From assembly GCA_944389085.1 (NCBI GenBank), contig CALXLB010000046.1, positions 1 to 40,296 on the forward strand: a stretch of DNA of 40,296 nt. Direction: 5' to 3'. Made by a program: the position numbers and the translations under genes. This stretch comes from an uncultured Spirochaetaceae bacterium. GTDB lineage: Bacteria; Spirochaetota; Spirochaetia; Sphaerochaetales; Sphaerochaetaceae. Positions within the stretch are counted from its first letter, which is position 1. Each line of letters starts with the position of its first letter. Under the pieces are notes generated by a model. It was not told the DNA's origin, searched no databases, and saw nothing but the letters and a program-made list of their open reading frames with translations. This document shows positions 24,631 to 33,737 of the stretch, in pieces.

Positions 24631-26269
24631 ACCATTGACAGTCCAAAGTGACAGAACGATGCTGCTGGATGTGCATTCCCCTTCTGCAGATCAGTGCCGT
24701 GCAGATATCATAGCATTTGCAGACCTGATCAAAAGCCCTGAGCATGTGCACACCTATCAGATAACCCAGCTATCGCTATGGAATGCCATCTCTTCCGGAT
24801 TGACAGCGGAGGAGATTCTTTCACGTCTGAGGCGATGGTCACGCTTCGATATCGATCCGCGTGTCGAATTCTTCATCACGGACTCAGCAGAACGCTATGG
24901 AGATTTCATTCTCACAGAACTCGACGACGATTATCTCCTTCTCACTGTAAGAAGGGCAGTTTTCGCTCTGCAGCTGAAAGCAGAAGCAACGATATCGAAA
25001 TATCTGGAAGCTGAAGATGAGAAATCATTCAGGGTACTGAGAATGAACCGCGGAGTGCTCAAAGCAGCTATGATCAAGCTGGGTTTCCCTGTCGATGACA
25101 GGATACCTCTGAAGAAGGGCTTACCGCTGGAAATCAGGCTCAGAAACAGCTTTACCCCGCGTCCTTATCAGAAAGATGCAATCAAGGCACTTCTTGGTGA
25201 CGGGGGACCAGGAACGGGGTATGGCACGATTGTACTGCCATGCGGCAGCGGAAAAACTGTGGCTGGTATACTTGCTATGGCTGCACTCGGTACCAGAACC
25301 CTGATTCTCTGCCCGAATGTCACTGCTGTGCATCAATGGATCAGGGAACTTCTTGATAAAACTGAGCGGACTGAGAATGAAGTCGGGGAATACTCCGGCG
25401 AGAAGAAGGATATGAAGCCTGTTACAGTCTGTACTTATCAGATAATAACATGGCGACCGGATACAAATTCTCCATATCCACGCTTCTCACTCTTCCGTGA
25501 AGGCGGCTGGGGTTTCATAATCTACGATGAGGTCCATATGCTGCCAGCTCCTGTATTCAGAATCACGGCTGAGCTTCAGGCGATACACCGTCTCGGGCTC
25601 ACCGCGACCCTAGTCAGGGAAGATGGCAGAGAGGATGAGGTCTTCTCCCTTGTCGGTCCGAAACGCTATGATACACCGTGGTCTGAGCTTGAGGCTCAAG
25701 GATATATAGCCAAAGCATGGTGCCATGAGATAAGACTGCCGCTTCCTGAGGATCTTGAGATAAAATATGCAATTGCAAAAAAGCGGGAAAAGTACAGAAT
25801 CGCTGCAGAAAACCCGCTAAAAATCGAGGCAGCAAGGAAGATACTGGAAAAGCACAAAGATGATGCAGTCCTCATCATAGGTCAGTATCTTGACCAGCTG
25901 GAAGTCTTCAGAAAGGAGTTCGGCTACCCTATCATCACAGGAGCCTCACCGACAAAGAAGCGTGATGAACTCTATGCTCTTTTCAAGGAAGGAAAAATCC
26001 GCGTGCTGATAGTCTCGAAAGTCGCCAATTCTGCCATAGACCTTCCAGACGCCTCCGTGGCAATACAGATTTCAGGAACATTCGGTTCCAGACAGGAAGA
26101 GGCCCAGCGACTCGGCAGGATTCTCAGACCAAAAGAGAAGGACAGCCACTTCTACACCATTGTCACAGAGTATACAGAGGAAGAGGATTTTGCCCAGAAC
26201 AGGCAGAAATTCCTCTCCGAACAGGGATACAACTACTCAATAGAGAAGGCTGGCTGTTATGAAGAATAA
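24617..26269 (+). CDS. XPB/Ssl2-type DNA helicase
   Basis: This 550-residue superfamily-2 helicase is of the XPB (ERCC3) type known in archaea, actinobacteria and spirochaetes. The N-terminal ~150 residues form a damage-recognition-like domain ('HTYQITQLSLWNAISSGLTAEEIL'). The motor has 'RPYQKDAI', Walker A LPCGSGKT (207-214), DEVH (304-307) and 'LGLTATLVRED'. The RED motif typical of XPB is at 334-336, and 'SGTFGSRQEEAQRLGRILRP' is motif VI. A role in DNA repair or in opening duplexes is inferred. The next gene overlaps by 11 nt and encodes the probable partner. The start at 24617 (MAEDRP) has a GAGAGGG ribosome binding site. Confidence 0.92.
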   Translation: MAEDRPLTVQSDRTMLLDVHSPSADQCRADIIAFADLIKSPEHVHTYQITQLSLWNAISSGLTAEEILSRLRRWSRFDIDPRVEFFITDSAERYGDFILTELDDDYLLLTVRRAVFALQLKAEATISKYLEAEDEKSFRVLRMNRGVLKAAMIKLGFPVDDRIPLKKGLPLEIRLRNSFTPRPYQKDAIKALLGDGGPGTGYGTIVLPCGSGKTVAGILAMAALGTRTLILCPNVTAVHQWIRELLDKTERTENEVGEYSGEKKDMKPVTVCTYQIITWRPDTNSPYPRFSLFREGGWGFIIYDEVHMLPAPVFRITAELQAIHRLGLTATLVREDGREDEVFSLVGPKRYDTPWSELEAQGYIAKAWCHEIRLPLPEDLEIKYAIAKKREKYRIAAENPLKIEAARKILEKHKDDAVLIIGQYLDQLEVFRKEFGYPIITGASPTKKRDELYALFKEGKIRVLIVSKVANSAIDLPDASVAIQISGTFGSRQEEAQRLGRILRPKEKDSHFYTIVTEYTEEEDFAQNRQKFLSEQGYNYSIEKAGCYEE

Positions 26270-27911
26270 GAAACTGCCATTCTCCTTCGAAGAGATCATC
26301 AGAGAGTATCCGGATAAAGTCATCTCAGCCCTTACAGATGAAGAAGGAATGCTTCTAACAGAAATCGTTCTGGCAAAGAATAAAGAACTCTTTGTCCAGT
26401 CTGATACAGCAAAAGCTCTCTTTGACAAAGGCATGATAGAAAGAAAGGATGGAGAAATAGCTATAACTGAAATCGGAGAAAAAGCCATCTCGATGTTTCC
26501 GCTTCTGGGTGAAAAAGAAAGACGCCTTGCCTACCCCGCTGCTTTCTTTCCTTTCATATTATTCGAAATAGCTTCGGGTAAACTGCCTTCTGGCAGATGG
26601 CAGAAGATCATCTCCTCGGATTTCTTCACATCTCTCTTCCCCGGTGTGGCCAGCAGCAGGATAAAGGATGCAGGCATAAAAGCAATTGAACGGCTTCTGG
26701 ATCTTTCTGTCGCTATTGATAACGGTACAGAACTCACACTCGACAGAAAAGCAGCTGAAGCTTTCATGAAATTGTCTGAAGAAGAGAGGATTGCCCTGAT
26801 GGATGAAGGAACAGCTCAGCTGGAGAACAAAGCCTTGTTTGTCTTCATTGCTTCGCTGCTCTCAGGAATTCATGAGGATGAGATAGACGAAAAGCTCGGA
26901 CTAGCAAAAGAGCTCTCACTTGCTTCGATAGATAAATCAATTCTCTTTCTATTCAGCGTGCTTGAAGAGAAGGATGGTATCATAACGGGAAGGAAAATGG
27001 AGAACAGCAAAACTGAGGGATTCACAGTCTCTTCAGATTTCTCCATTACCTATCGCGGAAGCGCACCAGAGGATATCTATCTCTATGCCGAGCCTGTTTT
27101 ATCGGATGCGACATCTGAGTGGAAGCTGACAAGACTCTCAATGAAAACTGCGTTCAGCTCCGGTTTTACCCCGGAAAGCGTGAAGCAGCAGCTCTCTTTC
27201 AATTCAAAATTCCTTCTTCCAGAGACACTGCTGCCAAGAATAAGCGGCTGGTATGAGTCCTGGAATGCGCTGAAAGCCGAAAGAGCGATAATCCTCAGGG
27301 CAGATGAACGCAACGCCAGGATAATAGATGCGCTTCCGACGCTGAAAATGCACATACTCGGGAAAATCGGGGAGAACGCCTTCATCATGGATCCTGAGAC
27401 AGAGGAACTGTGGAGACGAGCCCTGCAGAATGCAGGTTTCGATATGCTCGGTACGACGACCGGTCCTCTTTTCAAGAAGAAGGCAGAGAGAAACTTCCCG
27501 CTTCCTCCGAGACAGTTCAATGCACCAGAGATTCCGGAAGAGCGGAAAATCCCTTTCGACAGAGCTGAACGTGAGAGATTGCTCTCAAGCACAGCAGATC
27601 CATGGAGGAGAATACTCATAAAATCCGGGATCATAGCGGATGAAAGTATTCCATCACCTCTCCTCGATACTGTAAACGGACTTTATTATCAGGAGAAGAT
27701 GAGACTAATTAATCATGCAATCGCAGAGAAGCAGAAGCTATACCTTGAATTTGTCGACGGCACAGTGCTCACAGGTCTGGCAGAAAAAGAAGAAGATAAT
27801 CTGATCATAGCTGGAAAGGAAGCAGAAGCTGACAAAGTCTGGAAAGCCGCAGTGCTTCCATTCTCCGTCATAGATTCTGCAGAGCCTCTTTTGGATAGTG
27901 ATACCCTGTAA
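26259..27911 (+). CDS. Helicase-associated (Helicase_C_3-like) partner of the XPB helicase
   Basis: The protein has 550 residues and no Walker motifs. A central region (about 255-345: 'FTVSSDFSITYRGSAPEDIYLYAEPV..WKLTRLSMKTAFSSGFTPESVKQQL..KFLLPETLLPRISGWYESW') matches the XPB/Ssl2-like helicase-conserved domain that occurs as a stand-alone protein beside XPB in actinobacteria and spirochaetes. The N-terminal part is helical with winged-helix character; the C-terminus is a small beta domain. It starts inside the helicase gene (11-nt overlap), a strong sign that the two products work together. Its 3' end overlaps the convergent aroDE gene by 44 bp. Confidence 0.75.
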   Translation: MKNKKLPFSFEEIIREYPDKVISALTDEEGMLLTEIVLAKNKELFVQSDTAKALFDKGMIERKDGEIAITEIGEKAISMFPLLGEKERRLAYPAAFFPFILFEIASGKLPSGRWQKIISSDFFTSLFPGVASSRIKDAGIKAIERLLDLSVAIDNGTELTLDRKAAEAFMKLSEEERIALMDEGTAQLENKALFVFIASLLSGIHEDEIDEKLGLAKELSLASIDKSILFLFSVLEEKDGIITGRKMENSKTEGFTVSSDFSITYRGSAPEDIYLYAEPVLSDATSEWKLTRLSMKTAFSSGFTPESVKQQLSFNSKFLLPETLLPRISGWYESWNALKAERAIILRADERNARIIDALPTLKMHILGKIGENAFIMDPETEELWRRALQNAGFDMLGTTTGPLFKKKAERNFPLPPRQFNAPEIPEERKIPFDRAERERLLSSTADPWRRILIKSGIIADESIPSPLLDTVNGLYYQEKMRLINHAIAEKQKLYLEFVDGTVLTGLAEKEEDNLIIAGKEAEADKVWKAAVLPFSVIDSAEPLLDSDTL

Positions 27912-29310
27912 AGAGCTCAAACTGGAGCTTACCCTGATCCATAAGCATCTCAGAGCCATAATGCAGAGTACAGCCGGCCTTCTCCGCTTCTTTGAGGAAT
28001 TTCGTCATTCTGGGTTTGTAGATGATATCATAAGCGATTTCACGTCCCGTGAAATGGAAGTCTATCGGAGATATATCGAAATCAGGATATAATCCTACGC
28101 TTGTTGTCTGCACAACCAGATCAACCTTGCCCTCATACTTGGAAGCATTGTCGAGCGTGTCATACTCACATAGATTTATCTTCGCAAGCTTCTCTGCCCT
28201 GCCGACAGTACGGTTGAGGATTGTCACCTTGACACCTCTGTTCCGGAGAGCCCAGACAACTGCCTGAGATGCACCGCCTGCGCCAACGACAAGTGCAGAT
28301 CTGACCCTGCCGGAATCTATATCCTTCAGAATCGGCTGAAGAAAGCCATAATAATCTGTGTTGAGCCCCTTCCACATTCCAGGCATTCTCACAACTGTAT
28401 TGCATGCCCCGATCTGCTTAACCTCTCTGGAGATATTTCCAAGATACATCAGCACGGCATCCTTAAATGGAATAGTCACAGAGAATCCACGCATCTTGAG
28501 ATACTCAGCAAGGGCAAAGAAAATCCGCACATTATCAACCAGGAATGGAAGATAAATAGCATTGTAGTTGATGGCATGAAACCCCATATTGTGAATGAGC
28601 GGAGAAGATGTATGGAGCACAGGATTTCCGATGATTCCATAAATACCTGTCCTTTCATTCACCTGGTCAGCACGATAGAGCATCTTCAGATCCTTTGCAC
28701 TGACCTGACCGGGTGCAACAGCCTCTCCAGAGCATGCGAAAGTAAGAAGGGAACCCGCTTTTTTGTAGAGAATCCTGATAGGAATACCCCAATCCCCCAT
28801 ACCTATGATGATTTTCGGGACATCCTTCAGCTCCTCAGCGATTCTGAAAAGTGTAAGTAAATCCTGTATCGTATGCGGTGTAACAGCTGCTTTTGCTATA
28901 TCCCCCCTCTCAGAAAGCCGATAGATACGTGAATAAATATCATCAGGGATTCCGGAAAAATCGTGGAAAGACCGTATGATCCGCACACCCTTCTCCCTGG
29001 CTTTCTGTTCTACGTCATTTCTCTTCACATCCTCTTCAATATCCACATAGGCGAAGTCACCATCGAGAGCAGAAAGGAGAAGCTGCCGTCTCTCCTTCTC
29101 TGAAAGCATGCACTGCCCACCATCTTCCTTGCGTCTGAGAGTCAGAATCACAGGTACATCCGTCATGGAAGGAAAAGATGATGCTTTCTGCTGCTCTTCT
29201 TCCTGCAGCAAATCAAGTCTGAGCTCCGCAGCATCAATATAAGCGCGGTTCTGCTTGATTTCATCCAGACAAGATGCCAACGTATTGCCAGATAGAGTTA
29301 GACAGATCAA
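27868..29310 (-). CDS. aroDE: Bifunctional 3-dehydroquinate dehydratase / shikimate dehydrogenase
   Basis: This 480-residue fusion covers two successive shikimate-pathway steps. Residues ~1-215 are a type I dehydroquinase with the catalytic His in 'RSFHDF' (H116) and the Schiff-base Lys in 'IAKAAVTP' (K140). Residues ~222-480 are AroE: 'GNPVLHTSSPLIHN', 'SVTIPFKDAV' (catalytic K283), 'GACNTVV' (N304), 'GLNTDYYGF' (D319), the NADP-binding 'VVGAGGASQAVV', and 'YDIIYKPRMTKFL'. The start is a TTG at 29310, supported by AAGGAGA 6 nt upstream. It converges on the aroK-aroC-helicase operon and overlaps it by 44 bp. The same fusion order is known in plants and chlamydiae. Confidence 0.95.
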   Translation of the reverse strand: MICLTLSGNTLASCLDEIKQNRAYIDAAELRLDLLQEEEQQKASSFPSMTDVPVILTLRRKEDGGQCMLSEKERRQLLLSALDGDFAYVDIEEDVKRNDVEQKAREKGVRIIRSFHDFSGIPDDIYSRIYRLSERGDIAKAAVTPHTIQDLLTLFRIAEELKDVPKIIIGMGDWGIPIRILYKKAGSLLTFACSGEAVAPGQVSAKDLKMLYRADQVNERTGIYGIIGNPVLHTSSPLIHNMGFHAINYNAIYLPFLVDNVRIFFALAEYLKMRGFSVTIPFKDAVLMYLGNISREVKQIGACNTVVRMPGMWKGLNTDYYGFLQPILKDIDSGRVRSALVVGAGGASQAVVWALRNRGVKVTILNRTVGRAEKLAKINLCEYDTLDNASKYEGKVDLVVQTTSVGLYPDFDISPIDFHFTGREIAYDIIYKPRMTKFLKEAEKAGCTLHYGSEMLMDQGKLQFELFTGYHYPKEALQNL

Positions 29311-29391
29311 TTTCGTCTCCTTGAAGAACAGGGGGATTCCTGCTATGTTCCGATAATAGCCAGAACTTGGCCAATACTCAAGGCGGCAGAT

Positions 29392-31323
29392 ATGAGAACA
29401 CTTCAGGTACAGGATATAAACCTCTCTTTCGGGGAGAGAGAAATACTAAAGAACATTGGCTTTACGATGAGCGAGAGAACCAGAGCGGCACTTGCCGGTG
29501 CAAATGGCTCTGGGAAATCCACGCTCCTTAAAGTCATCTCAGGTTCTCTCAAAGCAGACAGTGAAAGCATTGCAATCACGAAGGGGGCAAGAATCTCCTA
29601 TCTGCCGCAGTCCGGCATCGTCATGCCAGAAAAAAGTGTCTATGAAGCAGCGGAGGAAGGATACAGCCGCTTCGATGAGATATTGAAAGAAATAGAAAGG
29701 CTTGAAAAGGATGCTGAAAAAGGCGGGGATACGGCTATGAATGCAGCCGCCCGTCTCTCAGTCTGCCATGAAACCCTGATTGATTCCGGATACTATGAAA
29801 GAAGGCCCAGAATCGAATCGGTTCTCTTTGGTCTGGGTTTCACAAAAAATGACCTTAAACGTCCGGCAAGAGAGTTTTCCGGCGGTTATCAGATGAGGAT
29901 AGCGCTTGCAAGAATACTCCTTGAAGACCCGGATTTTCTCCTTCTTGATGAGCCCACAAACTATCTCGACATCGAAGCTATGGTCTGGCTTGAAGAGTAT
30001 CTGAAAGCTTTCGATGGCGGCCTGATGCTTGTCTCCCATGATCAGGGATTCCTCGATGATATGGTCACAGAAGTCTACGAGCTTTTCAATGGCAGACTGA
30101 CAAGATACAGCGGAAACTACACAGAATATCTCAAACGCAGGGAAGAAGAGATAAAGGAGATAGAAAAAGCCTGGGAGAAACAGAAAGACGAAATTGAGAA
30201 AACAGAAGCTTTCATCGAGCGCTTCAGGTATAAAGCCACAAAGAGCCGGCAGGTACAGTCCAGAATCAAAGTACTGGACAAGATGGACATCATCGAAATT
30301 CCACCCCACCTGAAGAAGCTCTCCTTCACATTCCCCCCTGCCCCGCATTCTGGAAATGATGTCATTGCAGTCGAGCATCTGACGAAAGCCTATGGCGAGA
30401 ACATCATCTATAATGATTTCTCCTTTCTGGTCAGAAAAGGCGAAAGGCTGGCAATCACCGGGCGCAACGGGGCAGGAAAGTCCACACTGCTGAGAATGAT
30501 TGCAGGCGCAGATAACGATTACAAGGGCTCAATCAGAGATGGTGCCGGAGTGAAGAAAGCCTATTTCGCACAGGATACGGAGAATACTCTCAACAACAGC
30601 AATACCGTACTCGAAGAAGCTGAAAGCCTAGCAGACACCAAGGACATTCCAGATATCCGCAATCTGCTGGGAGCTTTCCTCTTTTCAGATGATGATGTCT
30701 TCAAACGTGTCTCTGTCCTTTCTGGAGGAGAGAAATCGAGACTTGCACTCCTGAAGATCCTTCTGAATCCATCAAATCTGCTGCTGCTTGATGAGCCTAC
30801 AAACCACCTCGACATCAATGCAAAGGATATGCTGGAAAGAGCCATCTCCGCTTATGGCGGAACTGTGATTTTCGTGAGCCATGACAGGCACTTCATCCGT
30901 TCTCTGGCGACAAGAATCCTCTACCTCTCTCCAGATGGCCCAGAGTTCTTCGATGGTGACTACAGCTATTTTGAATATAAAATCGCAGAGAAAGAGAAGA
31001 AGCTCGCTGAAGAGAGCCATAAAAAAGGCAAACCAGCAGAAGCGGAAAAAAGAGCCTCGCTCCTTTCAAGAGAAGAAGCAAATCAGAGGAGGAACAGGCT
31101 CAAGACTCTGGAGAGAACCCAGGAAAAACTCATGAAGGAGCTGGAAGTTCTCAACGAAAAGAAAGAGAATCTCGAGAAAGAGATCGCTCTTCCTGAAAAT
31201 TATTCAGATGCTGCAAGAATAACAAAGCTTATGAAAGAAAAGGAAGAGATAGATTCAATGATTGCTGAAACCGAGAACAAGTGGCTCGAAGTGAGCGAGG
31301 AGGCAGAAGCATGCAGAGAATAA
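29392..31323 (+). CDS. ABC-F family ATPase (Uup/EttA-like)
   Basis: This 643-residue protein has two ABC modules and no membrane segments, so it acts on the ribosome rather than in transport. Module 1 has GANGSGKST (36-44), signature 'FSGGYQMRIALARILLEDPDFLLLDEPTNYLD' and the H-loop 'LVSHDQGFLDD'. A charged linker follows, of the P-site tRNA-interaction type ('EIEKAWEKQKDEIEKTEAFIERFRYKATKSRQVQSR'). Module 2 has GRNGAGKST and 'LSGGEKSRLALLKIL'. A C-terminal coiled coil rich in Lys/Glu (about 545-643) resembles the DNA/RNA-binding tail of Uup. AAGGCGG precedes the ATG by 6 nt. It overlaps maf by 13 nt. Confidence 0.93.
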   Translation: MRTLQVQDINLSFGEREILKNIGFTMSERTRAALAGANGSGKSTLLKVISGSLKADSESIAITKGARISYLPQSGIVMPEKSVYEAAEEGYSRFDEILKEIERLEKDAEKGGDTAMNAAARLSVCHETLIDSGYYERRPRIESVLFGLGFTKNDLKRPAREFSGGYQMRIALARILLEDPDFLLLDEPTNYLDIEAMVWLEEYLKAFDGGLMLVSHDQGFLDDMVTEVYELFNGRLTRYSGNYTEYLKRREEEIKEIEKAWEKQKDEIEKTEAFIERFRYKATKSRQVQSRIKVLDKMDIIEIPPHLKKLSFTFPPAPHSGNDVIAVEHLTKAYGENIIYNDFSFLVRKGERLAITGRNGAGKSTLLRMIAGADNDYKGSIRDGAGVKKAYFAQDTENTLNNSNTVLEEAESLADTKDIPDIRNLLGAFLFSDDDVFKRVSVLSGGEKSRLALLKILLNPSNLLLLDEPTNHLDINAKDMLERAISAYGGTVIFVSHDRHFIRSLATRILYLSPDGPEFFDGDYSYFEYKIAEKEKKLAEESHKKGKPAEAEKRASLLSREEANQRRNRLKTLERTQEKLMKELEVLNEKKENLEKEIALPENYSDAARITKLMKEKEEIDSMIAETENKWLEVSEEAEACRE

Positions 31324-31922
31324 CGGAACCAGACAGCCTTCAGCTTGCATTCTCCGTGGCTTTTCCATCTCTCGTTCTGGCATCTTCATCGCCTAACAGG
31401 CGCTCGCTGCTGGAAAACGGAGGATCTGAAGTCAGGATATTCATCCCCGATGCAGATGAAACGAAGGATGGAAGCAACCCGCTGGAAACAGTACTTAAGA
31501 TAGCAGAGAGAAAGCTGGATATTTATCTAGCCTCTCAGCTTTTTGATCCCTCGCTGCCTGCAATCTCATGCGACACAATGGTCCTGATCGACAATATGCT
31601 GCTGGGAAAACCACAGGATGAAGAAGATGCCACAAAGATGCTCAGACAACTCTCAGGGAGAAGACAGAGCGTAATAAGCGCAGCTTTCATCTATCTCCCG
31701 GAAAAAGGCAAAATCGCAGTACCAGATGAAGCCGGAGTGATTTTCCGCAATCTATCAGAAGATGAAATCAGTGCTTATATAAAAACCGGTGAATGGCAAG
31801 GAGCTGCAGGCGGATACAGGCTGCAGAAAACCGGCTATACACTCATAGATAGAATAGAGGGAGACTGGACAACTGTCGTAGGCCTGCCATTGAAAAAAAT
31901 ACTCAGCCGCAGGGAATGCTAA
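31311..31922 (+). CDS. maf: Maf family nucleotide pyrophosphatase
   Basis: This 203-residue house-cleaning pyrophosphatase hydrolyses non-standard NTPs to NMPs. The signatures are present: 'LVLASSSPNRRSLLENGG' (about 22-39), the base-catalytic region 'ISCDTMV' (D near 89), 'GKPQDEEDATKMLRQLSGRRQSV' and 'GEWQGAAGGYRLQKTGYTLIDRIEGDWTTVVGLPL'. The start at 31311 (MQRITEPD) follows GAGGAGG and overlaps the ABC-F gene by 13 nt. The in-frame ATG at 31281 lies before the ribosome binding site and is less likely. Confidence 0.93.
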   Translation: MQRITEPDSLQLAFSVAFPSLVLASSSPNRRSLLENGGSEVRIFIPDADETKDGSNPLETVLKIAERKLDIYLASQLFDPSLPAISCDTMVLIDNMLLGKPQDEEDATKMLRQLSGRRQSVISAAFIYLPEKGKIAVPDEAGVIFRNLSEDEISAYIKTGEWQGAAGGYRLQKTGYTLIDRIEGDWTTVVGLPLKKILSRREC

Positions 31923-31929
31923 TCAGAAA

Positions 31930-31973
31930 GTGCCGCCTCTTCCGCTTGGGGTGAAAGCAAAAGATTGCGGCAC
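31930..31973 (+). other. 44-nt hairpin, possible terminator or structured RNA
   Basis: GTGCCGC (31930-31936) pairs with GCGGCAC (31967-31973). Inside, TCTT/AAGA and GCTT/AAGC continue the stem around internal loops, ending in a 7-nt loop (GGGGTGA). It starts 7 nt after the maf stop. There is no T-run after it, so it may be a terminator of unusual form or a small structured RNA. Confidence 0.45.
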
Positions 31974-31984
31974 CCCTGACAGAA

Positions 31985-32074
31985 TTAATTTAGCACTAGT
32001 CATGCCATAAATACACAAAATCCGATAAAACCAATCTTTTAGACGATTAATCCTGCACTAATGCTATAATTACA
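31985..32074 (+). repeat. Imperfect direct repeat in the NahK-like gene promoter region
   Basis: Two ~28-31 bp segments (31985-32015 and 32047-32074) share the order TTAAT - GCACTA - ATGC - ATAA - TACA. The second contains the true extended -10; the first contains a weaker TGC-CATAAA at the matching place. This is a possible tandem promoter or repeated regulator site. Confidence 0.4.
32062..32070 (+). promoter_or_regulatory. Consensus extended -10 of the NahK-like gene (leaderless)
   Basis: TGC-TATAAT is a perfect extended -10. It is followed by 6 nt (TACAAT) and the ATG at 32077, so transcription should start on the A of ATG. No Shine-Dalgarno is possible in this space. It is the clearest example of the pattern in the window. 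Confidence 0.75.
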
Positions 32075-32076
32075 AT

Positions 32077-33153
32077 ATGAAGACAGAAGACAAGCTCAGG
32101 AAAATACTATCTCTTTTCCCTATCCCTGGAGAACTGAAAGAGATAAAAGCCAATAATCAGGGCCATATAAACTCAACATTCATTTCCATTTTCATCGAAA
32201 ACGGGAAAGAAAAACGATATACACATCAGATGATCAACAGCACAGTTTTCCCCCATCCAGATCAGGTTATGAGCAATATCCTGAATGTAACTGAACACAT
32301 CAGGAAAAAGGTGAAGGGTCTGGAAGACGAAGAGCGGAGAACACTTCGTGTTGTTCCCGCAGACACTGGGCTTCCATTTGCACTTGATGATGATGGAATG
32401 TACTGGCGGACATATACATTCATCGATGGAGTCAGATCTTTTGACAGAGTAAGCAATGAAGATACTGCATACAATCTCGGACAAGGCATCGGAACATTCC
32501 AGTGTCAGCTCTCGGATTTCGACAGTTCCAGGCTCTATACGGTGATTCCGCATTTCCACGACATGCGACTGCGTTTCCAGCAGCTCCGGGAAGCACTTGC
32601 AAATGATCCACTGAAAAGAGAAGGAAACATAAGGAAGGAACTGGAATTCCTTTTTGAGAATGAAAAAAGACTGTCACTCATCTCAGACAGTTATTACAAA
32701 GGACTCCTCCCATCAAGAGTCACGCACAATGACACGAAGATAAACAATGTGCTCTTCAGCGAGAAAACAGGAAAAGCACTTGCAGTCATCGATCTCGACA
32801 CAATAATGCCCGGTACTGTCCTTTTCGATACAGGTGATATGATCCGGACAGCGTGCAGTACTGCAGACGAAGATGAGAGGAATACCGATCTGATGGAATT
32901 CTCCATCCATTACTATAAGGCATTGAAAGAAGGATATCTGGATGCTGCGCATTCATTTCTGACAGACGATGAGAAAGATGGCATCAAGGAATCTGGAAGA
33001 TCAATCACAGCAATCATGGCTGTACGATTCCTCACTGACTATCTCAACGGAGATATCTACTATAAAATATCATATCCAGAACACAATCTGGTAAGGGCAA
33101 AGACTCAGCTCAAGCTGATAGAATCAATGGACAGGCAATGGCAGGATTTCTGA
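32077..33153 (+). CDS. Aminoglycoside-phosphotransferase-fold kinase, NahK-like
   Basis: This 358-residue small-molecule kinase has the choline/aminoglycoside kinase fold. The nucleotide-side start is 'IKANNQGHINSTFIS'. The catalytic loop is 'VTHNDTKINNVLF' (D219 as base), and the metal-binding motif is 'AVIDLDTIMPGTVLFDTGDMIR' (D239, D241). These two motifs match the N-acetylhexosamine 1-kinase (NahK) group, which phosphorylates GlcNAc/GalNAc at C1. The sugar is inferred only from similarity; other lacto-N-biose pathway genes are not in the window. The start is fixed by the abutting promoter. The lipoprotein gene overlaps its end by 16 nt. Confidence 0.82.
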   Translation: MKTEDKLRKILSLFPIPGELKEIKANNQGHINSTFISIFIENGKEKRYTHQMINSTVFPHPDQVMSNILNVTEHIRKKVKGLEDEERRTLRVVPADTGLPFALDDDGMYWRTYTFIDGVRSFDRVSNEDTAYNLGQGIGTFQCQLSDFDSSRLYTVIPHFHDMRLRFQQLREALANDPLKREGNIRKELEFLFENEKRLSLISDSYYKGLLPSRVTHNDTKINNVLFSEKTGKALAVIDLDTIMPGTVLFDTGDMIRTACSTADEDERNTDLMEFSIHYYKALKEGYLDAAHSFLTDDEKDGIKESGRSITAIMAVRFLTDYLNGDIYYKISYPEHNLVRAKTQLKLIESMDRQWQDF

Positions 33154-33731
33154 AAAAGACAATCATTATCATTCTCACAGTTCTGGCAATATCATGCTAT
33201 TGGGACATAGCGACAGAAGGGGTTGATATAACGGTTTCAAATCCAACGGATGCTCCAGTCACTATTGAAATTGATGGATTAAAAAACAAATACACAATCA
33301 ATCCGGAAAGCACAATCGGGGTGCATCTTCCACCATTCAGAGGTGAGTATGCACAGGGCACAGTCACGATAACGCCCTCAGGCGATTGGTTTACAAGCAA
33401 CAAACAGTATTTCTCAATCATAAAGACACAAGACATCACCCTTACATCAGATATCGCATGGATCGAGATCTCCTGTGATGAGAACTGCAGCAACATCAGC
33501 GCATTATATGGAACACCAGCATATAAAGCGGTCCCCCTTTTGGCGAGAAACCGTTATGCCAGCAAACTCACATTGCTTTCACCAGGAACAGAAGCATTCC
33601 TGAGAATACCGTTCCCAGCTACCTCCTCAGAGATGGATGTCAGGATAAGCTACAGCATTGATGGTCAAAGATATGAGACTGAAATGAAAGTGCAGAAAGG
33701 AGAATACTATCAGGAAAAGCTGGAACGATGA
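33138..33731 (+). CDS. Lipoprotein of unknown function
   Basis: The protein has 197 residues. A basic and hydrophobic start ends in 'LTVLAISC' with the lipid-carrying Cys at residue 20. The mature part (~178 residues) is beta-rich ('VDITVSNPTDAPVTIEIDG', 'DVRISYSIDGQRYETEMKV') with an Ig-like appearance and two further Cys in 'ISCDENC'. No family is recognised. It starts within the NahK-like gene (16-nt overlap), so the two are co-expressed. Confidence 0.75.
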   Translation: MAGFLKKTIIIILTVLAISCYWDIATEGVDITVSNPTDAPVTIEIDGLKNKYTINPESTIGVHLPPFRGEYAQGTVTITPSGDWFTSNKQYFSIIKTQDITLTSDIAWIEISCDENCSNISALYGTPAYKAVPLLARNRYASKLTLLSPGTEAFLRIPFPATSSEMDVRISYSIDGQRYETEMKVQKGEYYQEKLER

Positions 33732-33737
33732 GAAAAA

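Noticed and set aside
24057..24635. 192-codon minus-strand frame within aroC
   Set aside because: Shadow of chorismate synthase; no ribosome binding site or promoter.
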